Position numbers and translations under genes: made by a program. From NCBI GenBank assembly GCA_032717465.1, contig CM064715.1, positions 37,145,604 to 37,209,603 of the forward strand: DNA of 64,000 nt. The letters run 5' to 3'. Shown one piece after another: positions 10,582 to 22,790 of this stretch (within the stretch, counting starts at the first letter, position 1; every line of letters starts with the position of its first letter). Source of the DNA: Coenobita brevimanus (Eukaryota; Arthropoda; Malacostraca; Decapoda; Coenobitidae). The notes below the pieces were generated by a model. It was not told the DNA's origin and did not search any database. It saw nothing but the letters and a program-made list of their open reading frames with translations.

Positions 10582-11488
10582 CTACCATTTCCCTAGTTCT
10601 TTGTCACCCTGACAAATCTACACAATATACAATATACAAGAATAACATAGTGGAACACGATTTTTGTTCCTGGGTCATTTTCTGATAGCTTCGGTCTCAG
10701 AACCATGACTACGTGAGAGATTTTTATGCCTTCAAACGCGTGAAAAATGGTTACCTAGGCAGAATGAGATGAGTTCTTGGGTGAACGAAAAGCTTCACGT
10801 CATAAACGAAAGGTGTATTTTACATGTGTCTGCATGTGCCGGTGTCAGCAATGCACGTCATTTTGCTGAGCTCGGTGACTGGCTGAGTCACATTATTCGA
10901 ACACGAACCTTTTCCAGACTCGCCGTACCTTTCCGGGTGTGGGCACTGTCAGTTGAAATGAAGTCAGTCTGAGGAGAGTTTAACTGAAAGGCTTGTGAAT
11001 TTATATATCAATCCATCCATCCATCATCTAATCCTACGTTGCCCCATGAGGAGCGTAGGAGCCCGTGGCTAGGAAAGTTGGTCCTGGCATTTAAGATGAG
11101 AGTGACCAGCCTCACTCATCCCTGTGTGGCATTATGTGAGCAATAAACCCCAACCATCCCTTGGATATAAACCTTCACCGGCTCATTCCGATTGGAGCAC
11201 CTTTATTATCCACTAAACCACCAGGAGCCAAAATTTGGTTATATGGTTACCACCCAGCGTAGTAAGTGGTTTCCTAGTGTACAGGAAACCATTTGGCTTG
11301 TCACTCAGTGAAGTCACCCACAGGCAGAAGGAAGGGGAAAGAAAAACACAAGAGGGAGTGTAAAGTCACCCGCAGGCAGAATCTTTATCAAATTACGGAT
11401 GAATTGTGGGTTTTTACAATAACGGTGCTAATTTTGTTGTACATAAAAATTCTCTACCATTGTTTTTGTTTTTTCGATCATTGCTAGC
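10582..11488. other. No gene; possible RTE-tailed SINE remnant at ~11008-11230
   Basis: The stretch has no convincing ORF. On the minus strand about 11230-11008 ends CTAGGATTAGATGATGG-type sequence followed by (ATGG)n, which resembles the 3' tails of RTE-mobilised elements. The head was not recognised. Confidence 0.3.
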
Positions 11489-13254
11489 ATGAATGTATCT
11501 ATTTCTTCAGAGATGCCATCTAAAGGTTGTAAGCATTCTGCTGATGCATTTTGCAATATTTGTGGTCAGTTCATTAAAACGAGAAAGAAGAAATATTCTG
11601 TTGAAGCATCTGTCAAGATGCGTCAAGCTTATAAGGCATATTTTGGCATGCCTGTCAGTGATCGAGACAAGCTGTGGGCACCTCATTTCGCTTGTGAGCA
11701 CTGCAAAAACAAACTCTGGAAGGTGAGTTGGATCCATAAAAAGTCCGTATTACTCTGAGATGATCTAACCGTATATATCTAAAACAGAAAGTTTTGTAAC
11801 TTTTAATGGTGAAACCAGTGTGTTTTAATACTATTTTTTACTTTACTTGGTGGTACAGAGGAGAAAAAGGGGCCATAAAGTTCGTCATTCCAAGAACCCA
11901 CGAATCACACAAGTGACTGCTATTTCTTCTTGGTGAATCCTTCTAAACGTTGGACTGGCAAGAATGCCTCTGTGGTCACTTATCCAGACATTCCTTCACC
12001 TATAGCCCCATACCTCACTGCCCCAAGCTCCCTGTACCAATTCCTCTCGCCAGAGAACAGCCATTTTTGGAGAGAAGTGAACCAAAGAGTGTGGAAGATA
12101 CCGCAGATTCAGAGGGCGGATTCACAGAAGCAGCTGGGGAAAAACATCCTTATTTCCTTAACAAAAAAGATCTCAACGACTTCATTAGAGATCTTGGTCT
12201 CACAAAATCCTACACTGAGCTCCTGACATCTAGGCTCAAACAATGGAACCTGTTGGGTGAGGACGTGCAGGTTTCTGGCCTGAGGAAGCGTCACCAATTT
12301 TTTCCAGCTTCTTCACCCGTCAGGATGGACTGTGCTTCTTTTATGATGTAACTGGTTTGTTTGAGGCGATTGGAATTGCATGTAACCCTAGCGAGTGGCG
12401 CCTCTTCATCGACAGTTCATTGAGGAGCTTAAGAGCTGTGCTCCTCCACAGCAGGAACAAGTACCCATCTCTTCCCTTGGCTCATTCTGTGCATCTCAAG
12501 GAGAATTACGACAGCATGAAGACAATGCTGAAGGTCTTGAAGAAGAACGAGTACAATTGGGAGGTCACTGGAGACATCAAAATGGTGGCCTTCCTAACGG
12601 GTCTCCAAGATGGTTGGACCAAGTTTCCCTGCCATATCTGTCATTGGGACAACAGAGATTCCGAAGCACATCACCATCGAGTTCACTGGCCAAAGAGGAT
12701 TGACTTCTCCATAGGGAGCAACAACGTGAAATGGGGGCCTCTTGTGGACCGTAAAAAGTACTGATGCCGCTCTTACACATCAAATTTGGCCTCATGAAAC
12801 AACTTGTCACGGCTTTGGACAAGCGGTCAGTGACATTTCAGTACCGACAGTTCGAGATTTCTTACCCCTGCTATCAGAGGCGAAAATCATATTCGGCATT
12901 TTCGTCGGTCCACAGGTTAAGAAGATCCTGGAATGCAAGGATAATCCCAACAAGCTTTCGAAAGTGGAAAATGTGGCTTGGGACAGCCTGAAAGTAGTGG
13001 TTCGTGGTTTTCTTGGAAATCACAAGGATGAGAACCATGTGGAGCTGACTGACAACCTCATAAATAACTACGGCTCCATGGGCTGTAGAATGTCACTCAA
13101 GATTCATATGCTTCATTCCCATCTTGATGAATTCAAGGACACCATGGGTGCATACTCAGATGAGCAAGGAGAACGCTTCCATTCAGATATAATGGACTTT
13201 GAGCGGAGATACCAAGGACAGTATAACGAAAGCACAATGAGGGACTACATTTGA
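11489..13254 (+). pseudogene. Decayed spliced gene of a multicopy, transposon-like family
   Basis: Exon 1 (11489-11720) encodes MPSKGCKHSADAFC, then CNIC and CEHC pairs that look like a Cys-rich zinc-binding N-terminus with SDRDKLWAPH. It ends CTGGAAG|GTGAGT, a strong donor; an acceptor lies near 11860. The downstream body has CYFFLVNPS, LNDFIRDLGLTKS, EWRLFIDSSLRSLRAVLLH, SVHLKENYDSMKTML, GDIKMVAFLTGLQDGWTKFPC and YSDEQGERFHSDIMDFERRY. These are blocks I remember from abundant uncharacterised arthropod and cnidarian proteins suspected to be transposon-borne. At least four frame changes occur (near 11895, 12035, 12300 and 12757). No function is assigned. The Asp/Glu-rich blocks could be a DDE-type nuclease, which is inference. 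Confidence 0.6.
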
Positions 13255-13586
13255 GGGCTGGTCCATGAAAGTGATCTACTATGCAACTGCAAATCGTGAA
13301 AAAATTTTCTGTTGTAGACTTTCATGATTTCATTCATTATGCATGCCGTATTATTAAATGTCACTTTTCATATTTATATGTTTTCTTCTGGCTCCTCACC
13401 AAGGAAAAGGCAAACCCACCTATTCCTTCTACAGAAAATTAATAAATATAAAAAGTTATTCTCCTGTTTACAAAAGCAAAGTTTTAGGATGACGAAATAA
13501 AAAAATTAGAAAATAATACTTACTACACAGGAACAGAGTTTTTTTTATTTTTTTGTTATATAGTATAATTAATCCTAATGAAACAT

Positions 13587-15142
13587 CTAACTATACACAA
13601 AATAATCCTTCAGCTTGTCAGGTCTTCTTCTGTGCCACTTCCGACGACGTCCTTGGTCCTCCACACAGTCCACTTCTCCTGGAAGGTCTTGGTCCTCTTC
13701 CTGATTCATTTCTTCCCTAGGGAAACTGTCACCATCCTCTCGCACATCAGCTCCTTGGTCCTCCTTAACATCGTCGGCTGTGGGAGAGCACGATTCCTCA
13801 GAGACGTCCCAGCTGTACTGTCCTGGCCCATAGTACTGCCACAGACGATTCACATGGACCACCACTGGGCAAGACTTCCTGCCTTCCCAAATCCGATACG
13901 TTACATCTGATAGGCAGGCCAACACAATGCAACACCCGTCCCATGGGCTCTGCTGCTTCAGTGACCGTCCCTTCTTTCGCTGAGGATTGTATAACCAAAC
14001 TTGGTCAACATCCTTGAAGCTCACCTCACTTGCCTTGGCATTATACTTGCACCGCATTACTTCTCCTGAAAACTTAAGGGCTCCTCGCACTTGATGATGT
14101 ACCTCAGCCAGCCTTTCCTGAAGGTACTTTGCATAGCCAGTGGTGTCTGTAGGCAGCTCTTCACCAGGTGGTCTTCCTGTTAACAGGTCAATAGGTAAGC
14201 ATAACTCATGGCCCAACATCAGTTTTGCAGGGGTGTAGCTGATAGACACATGGGAGGCAGACAGATATGCCATCAGCAATGCAGGTAATTTCTGGTCCCA
14301 CTCTCTTTGTCGTTTTATGCAGTACTTGGCTAGTTCTTGTCCCAGGGTCCAGCTGAATTTCTCCATCATTCCATCTGACTGTCGTCTTAGTGGGGTTGTC
14401 CTGGTCTTCTTGATCCCCAATAACTTTCAGCACTCTCGGAATACAGCAGATTCAAAGGTTCTACCCTGGTCTGAATGTAGCTCTTGTGGCATCCCAGAAT
14501 GACAGAAAATCTGTTCAACCAACACCTGAACAACAGTCGCAGCCTCTTGATTGGAGATAGCGCTTTTGACCACTTTGTGAAGTAGTCCATGGCGACACAT
14601 ATACTGTTTACTAGTTTCCTATTTCAGTCAGTGGCAGAGGCCCAGCAATGTCCACTGTGACTCTTTCCATCGTTGCACCCACATGGTACAGCTGAAGAGG
14701 GGTGCAACCACGTTTCTTCAGTATCTTCTTGGCACAGCATACATCACAGGCCCAACACCACTCTTCAACATCCTGATGCATGCCAGTCCAGTAGAATCTC
14801 TGTCACAGCCGGCTAAGAGTTTTCTTCACTCCCAGGTGCCCAGTAGTGATCTGGTTATGGGACTCATCCAGGATCTCGGACCTCATCTTCTTCTGAAGCA
14901 CCAGTTGCCAATACTTGCTGAGACCATCAGGTGTCTCCTACTGATGCTCCAGCAGTCCATTGTTCAAACGACTCCAGTAGCTCTTGGTTGCAGGGCTTAA
15001 CCTGGAAACTTCTTCCCATAATGGTTGCACTGTACTCTGCTGCAGCCACTCTAGCACTGGTTGAAAATCTGCATCCTCTGTCTGCATCATCTTCAGGCCA
15101 TCTGCATCTGCCGCTGGCCCTGTCACAACTGTACGGCAGCAT
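13587..15142 (-). pseudogene. Gypsy integrase, decayed
   Basis: From the 5' side on the minus strand: the linker DADFQPVLEWLQQ..., the HHCC zinc-binding region (HNQITTGHLGVKKTLSRL then CWACDVC) near 14860-14740, core start MDYFTKW near 14590, then a long ORF 14420-13587. That ORF has TTPLRRQSDGMMEKF (third catalytic Glu region, here DGMMEKF), SYTPAKLMLG and a chromodomain-like C-terminus with VVVHVNRLWQYYGP. Stops and frameshifts interrupt the first half of the core, so the first two catalytic Asp contexts are damaged. Intact integrase would join the cDNA to the host chromosome. Confidence 0.85.
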
Positions 15143-15329
15143 TTCTTGCCAAGATTCCCATTCCTACTACACTCCTTGCCATCCGTTCTTCCGTCTTCTC
15201 ACACACTATTCATCAAGGTTCTTCTGCATTTCTTCAGTAGTGGGGCTTCTTGGGAAGAACCGGCTGGTTGTTGCCTCTCGTCACCAGCCTTCACTAATTT
15301 ACCCTCATCCTTCTCAGTTGGACACTCAT

Positions 15330-17000
15330 AGCTGAAGTGTCCCACCTCACCACATGTTCAATACCCGTTTGTTGCAATCTGAGATTTCCTCGCACTGCTT
15401 CGTTCTTGCTCCTTCTTCCATGTGTAACAATCCACCTTCTGGTGTCCTAGCTTCTTGCAGAATCAGCAACCTCCTCTGATCTTCTCCTGTTCTCTCTTCC
15501 ACTTCTTGCAATCCACTTTCCGATGTCCTGGCTTTTCACTGTACCAGCACCTTCCCTCATTATTTTCCGCTTCACATACCTTTCTTGTCTTGAATCCTGC
15601 ACTACGACCTGCCTGAAAAGTGGATGTACTGAACATGAAGTATGACTCAAATTCTAGAGCCCTGACTAGTGCTTCTTGCATGCTTCTTGGTTGTGCCTGC
15701 TTCACTTGCACTTTCAACTCTGCACTATCAAGAGCATCAATGAACTGGTTCCTCAGTAGAACAGCCAACAGGTTAGGTGCTGCTCCAGGTTTCGTCTTGT
15801 ATGCCATACTCTCCAGGTCATGATCAAGCTGCTGTAGGGATTCTCCTAGAGCCCATACACGGCTCTGGAATATTGCTCTGTAAACCTCAGTCTGGTACAT
15901 GGTTCCATATCTGCACTTTAGCACTTCTACTAGGGACTGATAACTGTTTCTTTCCATCACTGACATCTGGCCCAGAATTTCCATTGCGGCACCCTTAAGG
16001 CTAGTACTAAGCTGCACTGCCCTCTGCCTATCATCCCAACCATTCTAATCTGCAAGTAACCCAAACTGTGCACGGTAAGCTTCCCAAGATACTCTACCAT
16101 CGGACTCCTGAGGTTTCTCTTCAATTGGACCCCCATTATAGCCATGCATGTCACTGTTTTGGGGCCTAAAACCTGGGGCATCATAATTAAGACCAAGGCT
16201 CAAAACTTCTCCATTCTGATTATTCAGCCCTGTATTGCTACCTTTAGATGACTGGGATCCATCAAGATTCACCATACACCGTCCATTCCTTTCATATGCT
16301 CCCTTTACACAAACCTGAGGCTCAGCAGTGCAATATTTCTCTACAGCCTCAATTTCCTCACTAATTATCTTCACATGGTCGTCTACATGCTTCAACTGGT
16401 TATTTACATGCCGTCTGCCCTCCATTACTATTCTCTCACTAATCTTCAGCTCGTTGTCCATATGCTGTTTGCAATCCGTCACTATTTCCACACTAACTGA
16501 CTTCAACTGGTCGTCTACATGCTGTTTGCACTCGATAACATTATTGCTTACCTCATACTTCTGCTGCCGTTGCTCAGTATATACCTCCTCCCTCAGTTGT
16601 TTCTGTTCTTCCTTCATTCCCCCCATGAAAGCATCTAGCTGTCCTTGTATCCTCAGTTGTAATTCCCTCTGTTGCTCCTGTAATGCCTCCCGAAGCTGTT
16701 CATATCGTTCTTCTGTTCTTCATTCTGTGTCTGTAATTGTTCTTTGAGGTCTTTCTCTGACCTTCATTCTGTGCTTGTAGTTTGACACTTTTGTACTTGA
16801 AATTATTGTTTGAGTTCTTTATTTTGTGCCTGAAATTGTTCTTTTTGTTCTTCACATTGTGCCTCAAGTTGTTTACTCTGTGCCTGCAGTTGTACATGTT
16901 GTGCCTGTAATAGCTTCATAATTGCAACCAGCAATGCCTCCTCTTGCCCTGCTTCGCTTCGTGTCTGTACGCCTTCTGCTTGCATGTCGAAGGTTAGACT
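15330..17000 (-). pseudogene. Gypsy gag, decayed, with three degenerate zinc knuckles
   Basis: The N-terminal part (about 17000-16640) is a Gln/Glu-rich coiled coil with repeats of the type KELKEQFQAQ. 16626-16045 continues with KQHVDDQLK-type heptads. 16017-15463 is capsid-like (LKGAAMEILGQM, ALGESLQQLDHDL, LLRNQFIDAL). Three CCHC-like knuckles follow near 15520, 15450 and 15365 (the intact parts read GHRKVDC, GHQKVDC, GHFSYEC), but each has lost a Cys or carries a stop. The protein would package the element's RNA. Comparison with 25018-26750 shows this copy keeps the capsid and nucleocapsid parts that copy lacks. Confidence 0.8.
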
Positions 17001-17378
17001 CACTGCAGCCCTTAAATTATCCACATTCCTGACACCAGTGTTGAGTCCCCATCCCACACTGCAACAGGCTCCAACAGCATAGTTCAGTATAGGAAGGACA
17101 TGGCCCAGTGAGTTGTTCTTCCTATAGTCAGCCTTTAGGTGTACAGTACAGTACGCAGGATCAGCTGAGGTGAAGGTAAACACTGGCTTCTTAAGTTCAC
17201 TGTCTTTATATTCCAAATAACTACACTTAATGCTTTCCGACTTCACTTCACTGTTTTCACAAGCACTGGAGTTATACAAACTTTACAAATTGTAATTACA
17301 CCTAACGCTTGATAACAATACTTCACTGTTTGCCAACAAGTACCGAAACTATACAAACTGTACTGCACTGACACTTAA

Positions 17379-18325
17379 CCCTCTTGGGCACCATAAGTTT
17401 TCAATACGTTTCGGTTCCCCACACAAAAGCAAAATCCCGTTCAGGCTGCCTCCTCTCGCGCGGAAAGAAAAAAAGGTCTATGGCCCAATTTACCCTGGGA
17501 AAGTGCCTATATTGTTATAAATCGCATCCCATCATCTTCGCTGATGTTTATACTATCAGATATGAAAAAAAAAAAAAACATAAATCAGATTAATAAATGT
17601 ACAGAAACGAAGCCAGAATAAACCTTATATAGGTGAAAACTAGCTTCTCATAACTTCCCAACATCACCATGAAAATTTTTTCCTGTGATGCGCAGTTGCA
17701 AAGGATATGTCTACATGCAGAATTTCGCAATCTTTCAAAAAAGACAGGTTCGAGTTGATCCGTCCAGTATTTTTCAAGTAAATCGGAAAAAAAAAAACTA
17801 TAAAAATTGCTTTATTATTTCGTACGTTATTAGTGACACTGGAAGAAACATAAATGTAAATTGTATCCAGTTTTGTAGCCCAAAGTTTAAGGAAGCCCAT
17901 GATATAATTAACAGTGTTTTAACCCTTATTGTTATTGAGAAAATGAATTTTGAAATTTTACGATGGGTTGTGCGCGGTAGCAGTACGGAGTATGTTAGTC
18001 TTTCGGAACTTTCCCCCAAATAATTATTTGCAGACATAGGTTACTTTGCTTTACAAAAGTATGCATACGAAATCATCAGCTTGAGCATGCTTTCTTCAGG
18101 TTTTTGATGCGCCCTATACTTCATGAGTAAAATTACTGAGAGAATAGCAATGAAATGCACCACATTTTCCATATGGGAAATGTATAGTAAACACACAGTT
18201 GTACCTTATAATACAATAGTATAAAAACTAGACAAACAAGCTAGATACTCATGTCCTCTAGCAGTGTTGTAGAGTTTCTTGAGAAGAGATGGAGTTGCAG
18301 AGAGGAGGACAGGTACGATCACAGC

Positions 18326-18328
<3 letters not shown>
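17379..18328. other. AT-rich stretch, no gene
   Basis: Only short shadow ORFs. It starts with a TTAA-CCCTCTTGGGCACC motif that resembles piggyBac-type ends, but no matching inverted end was found, so no element is called. Confidence 0.4.

Positions 18329-18367
<39 letters not shown>
18329..18367. repeat. (TG)n microsatellite
   Basis: About 39 bp of TG repeats at the 3' end of the minus-strand LINE. It is (CA)n in the LINE's orientation. Confidence 0.95.
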
Positions 18368-18368
<1 letters not shown>

Positions 18369-18419
18369 CTTACCTAATTGTTCATATCAAATTGTATCGT
18401 TACAGGAATGAGTTAAGCT

Positions 18420-21270
18420 CGTACGCCCCGTGTCTTAAACCATATTTATCGTACATATCCTTAAATTTGTGAATTATTTTGGCACACACTATATCATTCG
18501 GTACTGCATTCCACTGATCAATTGCTCTGTTTGGGAAACTAAATTTCCTTACGTCTTTATCACCTCTCTGCTTATGCAATTTTTTTTGCATTGTCCTCTT
18601 GCTGATGCTTCCCCATACGTTAAGTAATCATTTATGTCTATTTTCTCCTTCCCTGATATGCATTTATATAGCATAATCATCTCACCTTTTTTCCTTCTCT
18701 CCTGTTGTGTTGGTAGATTCAGTTTATTTAGTCTTTCTTCGTAGCCTAGATCCTTTAAGCTTGGTACCCATCTTTTAGCGGCCCTTTGAACTTTTTCAAT
18801 CTTGTCTATGTGTTTTTTGCGATGAGAACTCCAGACTACTGATGCATACTCTAGGGTTCGTCTGATGAATGATGTTATTATCTCTCTTAGCATGTCTTCA
18901 TTTATGTAGGTGTACGCCATTCTCATATTTGCAAGCAGTGTATACACGTTCCGTACCTTCTCACTGACATGGTTAGCCGGAAATAGTCTGTTATTCATAA
19001 TCACACCTAGGTCCTTCCCTCTTTCTGATGTGTGTAGAGTTTTATTTCCTAACTTATAATCCCAATCAGGTCTTTTTCCACTTTTACCAAACTTGATTAC
19101 ATGACACTTGTCCACATTGAATTCCATTTGCCATATATTACTCCAGTCATGACGTTTATTTAATTCTTCTTGTAGTTCTTTACAAGAGTCTGTGTTAGTA
19201 ATTCTCCTTTGTATTTTTGCGTCATCTGCAAACATATTTCGATAGCTTTTATTTCCAGTGTTACTCTCTATATCATTTATATACACTAAAAACATGATTG
19301 GTGCCAGCACTGAGCCCTGTGGTACTCCACCAGTCACTTCTCTCCATGATGAGTAATTTCCCCTTAGTACTGTTCCCATTTCTCTTTTTATGAGAAAATC
19401 TTGCATCCAACAATATAGTTTGCCTCGAATTCCTCCTTGATGGTATAATTTCCATAAAAGTCTTTGGTGTGGTACTGTGCCAAATGCTTTCTTGAAATCT
19501 AAATAGATACTGTCCACCCATCCTTCTCTTTCCTGTAATGTGTCTGTTACTTTGTCATAGTAGCTCAACACATTAGTAACACATGATTTTCCTTTTCTGA
19601 AACCAAACTGTCTTTCTGTTATCATATTGTGTTCTTCTAGATGATTTACCCAAGCTTTTCTTATAAGCTTTTCTAATACCTTGCTTACAACACTGGTTAG
19701 TGATACTGGTCGGTAATTGAGTGGATTTTGTCTATTCCCTTTCTTGAATAAGGGAACAATGTTTGCTTTCTTCCAAATATCAGGTAGTTTACTTTGTCTC
19801 AAGGATTTCTTGAAAATTAAAAATAATGGTTTACTTAACTCCTTTGCACATTCACGTAGCACCCAACATGAAATTTCATCAGGACCATCTGCTTTTCCTT
19901 TGTCTAATTTACTTAGCTCCTCCTGTATTACTTTTTCTGATATTTGTATATCTGGTAGTATGTGTAGGCATGCATGTTCCATGTAATCCCTCTCAAAATT
20001 TTTTTCCTCTGTAAAAAGCGATTGGAAATTCTTGTTTAGTGCTTCACAAATATCCTTCTCTTGTGTATAGGTGATTCCCTCGTCCGTAATGGATTATATT
20101 TTATCTTTTACTTTGGTTTTGCTTCTGATGTAGCTGTAAAATAGCTTCGGTTGATCACTACTTTTATTTATGATATCCTCCTCAAACTGTTTCTGGGCTT
20201 CCCTCCTTATTCTTGTGTAATCGTTTCTTGCCTGTTTATAATTGTTATATGCCCTTTCACTATTGTGTCTTCTGTATCTATTCCACAACAAATCTTTTTT
20301 TTCTTTTGATTTTTTACATTCTGTATTGAACCATTTCTTTATTTTCTTTTCTGCTTCTTTGTGCTGTGGGATATCCTTCTGGACTCCCATTTCATAAAGT
20401 TCACTGAATTTTTTATATATAGCATTTAAATCTTGTCCTCTAAGCTTCTTTTCCCAATCAATTTCTAAGAAGTACTTCTTTAGGTCATGATACTTTCCCT
20501 TTTTATAGTTTAGGCTCTTTTTGTAACTTTCATTGCTGTTAACTATGTCATATGCAATCCTGAAGTTGCAATTTAGTACTGCATGGTCGCTTTTGCCGAA
20601 TGGAATGTGATATATTAAACTGTCAGTATCGTTTTCTTGCCTAGTAAATATGAGATCTAGCATTGAGGGTACACTGAGTCCTCTTTTTCTGGTGCATTCC
20701 CTTACATGTTGCATTAGGAAAAACTCTTGCACGAGATCCAGGAGCTTTTGGTCCCAACAGCTTTCTTGGCTTATTATATCTAGAGTATTCCAATTTATAT
20801 TTGTATTAAAATTTCCAGTTAGTATAATTCTTCCCGATTTCTCTTCCATTTTATGTAGTAATGATCTTAAACTCTGAATTGTACTCTCTGCCAGGTCCTC
20901 ATATTCATCTCATTCCCATGTGTTTGATCTGGGTAGCATGTACAAATTGGCTACAATTACTTTCCCTTCAGATGTGTTGATCTCTACTGCAATCAGCTCT
21001 ACTTGTGAGGGTATATCTAGTTCTATTTCTTTGACTTTTAGATTTTTCTTAGTTAATATTATAATTCCTCCTCCTTTTTTTAAGATCCTATCCCTTCTCC
21101 ATATATTATATTCCTCTAAAGTTTAGGATGTCATGCGATATCCTTGGTGTTAATCTTGTTTCAGTTAGGCATATTATATGTGGTTCATTTTCTCTGATAT
21201 AATCATTCATCTCTAATAATTTAGATACCATTCCATCCACATTTGAGTACATCAACTTAATCATCTTGTT
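18420..21270 (-). pseudogene. LINE ORF2: endonuclease plus reverse transcriptase
   Basis: The endonuclease begins with MYSNVDGMVSKLLEMN and HIICLTETRLT. It has ILTGNFNTNINW, where the usual catalytic GDFN is GNFN (Asp to Asn), and an intact GKSDHAVL. RT blocks are NYRPVSLTSV, YLDFKKAFGTV, GVPQGSVLAPIMF and FADDAK, and the C-terminal domain has TSFIRRTLEYASVVWS. The longest open part is 19982-18549 (477 aa). Lesions: a frameshift near 21120, an in-frame stop near 20892, a TAA at about 20095 where copy 1 reads CAA, and a frameshift near 18590. The RT active site is intact, but the endonuclease change and stops argue against activity. Confidence 0.9.
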
Positions 21271-22414
21271 TATATACTTGTCATAATTTGTTTCTACTAG
21301 CTTCCTCCTTTTTATTCCCTCCTGTTTATGTACCACTTTCGTACCTGCAATCCAATTACTTTGTAAAAAAAAAAAAAATAATAATGTATTCTTCTCCTCT
21401 GAGCTTCCCTCATTTTTTGTTTTTGCTTCCTCCCACTTCTCGCTCAGTAATTCCAGTTCCTCTTGTGTTAAGCATCTTTTTAACCATACATTTTTGAACT
21501 CCTCTTTTTCCATAAGATTCTTTGCATTTTCTAATATCTCCTCCACGGTGTTTACACTCTGGAAAGTTACCTGTAGGGGTCTTGACTTGCTTCTCTCATA
21601 TTTCCCTAACCTTTTGTGTACCTCTATGTCTTTACTACAGATTTCCTCTGATACTTCTTTCACTATGCTCAAAACATTTGCCATCTCCTTTTTGTCTCTT
21701 GAGATCTTGTTTCTTACTTCTTCCTCTTCTATACCAGTGATTACTATAGATTTGCTGATATCTGCTGAATCTCTGACTAATTTAGCATTGCTTTGGATTA
21801 TTCTTTTCACTTCCTTATTAATGCTTTTTTCTTCCACCCTTGTTTCTAAGTCTTTCTTTACTTTCACCATTTCAGCATATGTGGTTTCTACATCAATTTT
21901 GTAGCTTTGCACAACTTCATTCACCTGTGTTATCTTCTCTTCAGTATCACTACTCTGGTCTATCAGACTGCTTGCTTGCCTAATTGTCTCTGCATCATTT
22001 TTGAACTCTTCCATAATACTCTCGTGGTTGATTACTGTACTTTCCATTTCACTAATTTTCCTCCTAAATGTACCCACTTCTACTCTCAACTCATCTATGG
22101 TTGTGTCTTTCTTGTTGACTTCCTTTCCTAATTTTTCTATTTCTTCCTTTTGCAAGTGCATCTGTTTCTTAATTTTATCAACCTTATTCCATTTCACTAA
22201 TTTTCCTCCTAAATGTACCCACTTCTACTCTCAACTCATCTATGGTTGTGTCTTTCTTGTTGACTTCCTTTCCTAATTTTTCTATTTCTTCCTTTTGCAA
22301 GTGCATCTGTTTCTTAATTTTATCAACCTTATTCTGAAAAGCCATTTCTAGTCTGTGTACTCGTTCCACCAGTTTATTGTGAGTCTCCATTTCAACCAGT
22401 TCTTGGTAGAAATC
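21260..22414 (-). pseudogene. LINE ORF1, coiled-coil RNA-binding protein, broken by a tandem duplication
   Basis: It encodes a long Lys/Glu coiled coil (KKQMHLQKEEIEKLGKEVNK and onward) followed by a segment with IVITGIEEEEVRNK and RSKSRPLQVTF, similar in layout to L1-type ORF1p (coiled coil, RRM-like, C-terminal domain). The beginning, METHNKLVERVHRLEMAFQNK at 22390, is separated from the rest by a perfect 145-bp tandem duplication (22042-22333). Since 145 is not a multiple of three, it shifts the frame. A stretch coding LLFFFFLQ near 21370 reflects an A-run slip and has probably fused ORF1 to the start of ORF2. Confidence 0.75.
22042..22333. repeat. Exact 145-bp tandem duplication
   Basis: Two adjacent copies with period 145 bp and no difference I can see by eye. 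They lie within the LINE ORF1. Confidence 0.9.
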
Positions 22415-22469
22415 ATCATCCAGATTTCTATCTTCAACCCTTTTCTTTTCCAGATTTGCTTTACTAAAA

Positions 22470-22790
22470 GTATGTGGTCATCCTGCAGTACTAAAAGCAC
22501 ATATACTACTTACATTCTGTGGTGCAGTCGTAGACTAAACAAATGATCAGCTGATTTTGTGCATTCTTGCGCTACTTTGTTTTCTTTATTGTTTGAACAA
22601 GAATTACTTAAAACTTCTTCTTTTTTATATTAGAACACCACTTAGTCTAACCTGGAACAGAGCTTGACTCATATAAAGATACTAATTTAGGTAATGCCAC
22701 TGGCCAAGTTGGCCACGTATGGAGTTGTGGCGACGTGCATCTGCTCTCCTCGTTGCCTCGTGCGTGTGTGCGTGTGTGTTTGCATGTGAT
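22470..22790. other. No gene
   Basis: AT-rich leader region of the minus LINE and flanking DNA. It holds a short plus-strand stretch (22661-22698) similar to the LINE 3' UTR. Confidence 0.4.

Larger units (their letters stand above)
13555..17378 (-). mobile_element. Ty3/gypsy element copy 1, internally deleted, 3' LTR missing
   Basis: Order on the minus strand: partial 5' LTR (17378-17050), a primer-binding region TGGTGTCAGGAATGTGG, gag (about 17000-15330), then directly integrase (about 15140-13587). Protease, RT and RNase H are absent. The LTR part stops at a TTAA (17375-17378) that begins unrelated sequence TTAACCCTCTTGGGCACC, possibly another piggyBac-type terminus. After the integrase stop the sequence diverges into AT-rich DNA at about 13555, so no 3' LTR is present. 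Confidence 0.85.
18368..22640 (-). mobile_element. Jockey/CR1-like LINE, nearly full length
   Basis: Same family as 1-1810. On the minus strand: an A/T-rich leader, ORF1 (22414-21260), endonuclease and RT (about 21260-18420), a short 3' UTR and the terminal GAACAATTAGGTAAGAACA followed by (CA)n. ORF2 is interrupted only by a few lesions, so this copy is younger than copy 1. The exact 5' boundary is unclear. At 22661-22698 on the plus strand a short GAGCTTGACTCAT...TTTAGGTAA resembles the family's 3' UTR. Confidence 0.9.

Noticed and set aside
17375..17396. Left end of another piggyBac MITE (TTAACCCTCTTGGGCACC)
   Set aside because: It resembles piggyBac-type termini and interrupts an LTR at TTAA, but I could not find an inverted partner end downstream, so no element is called.
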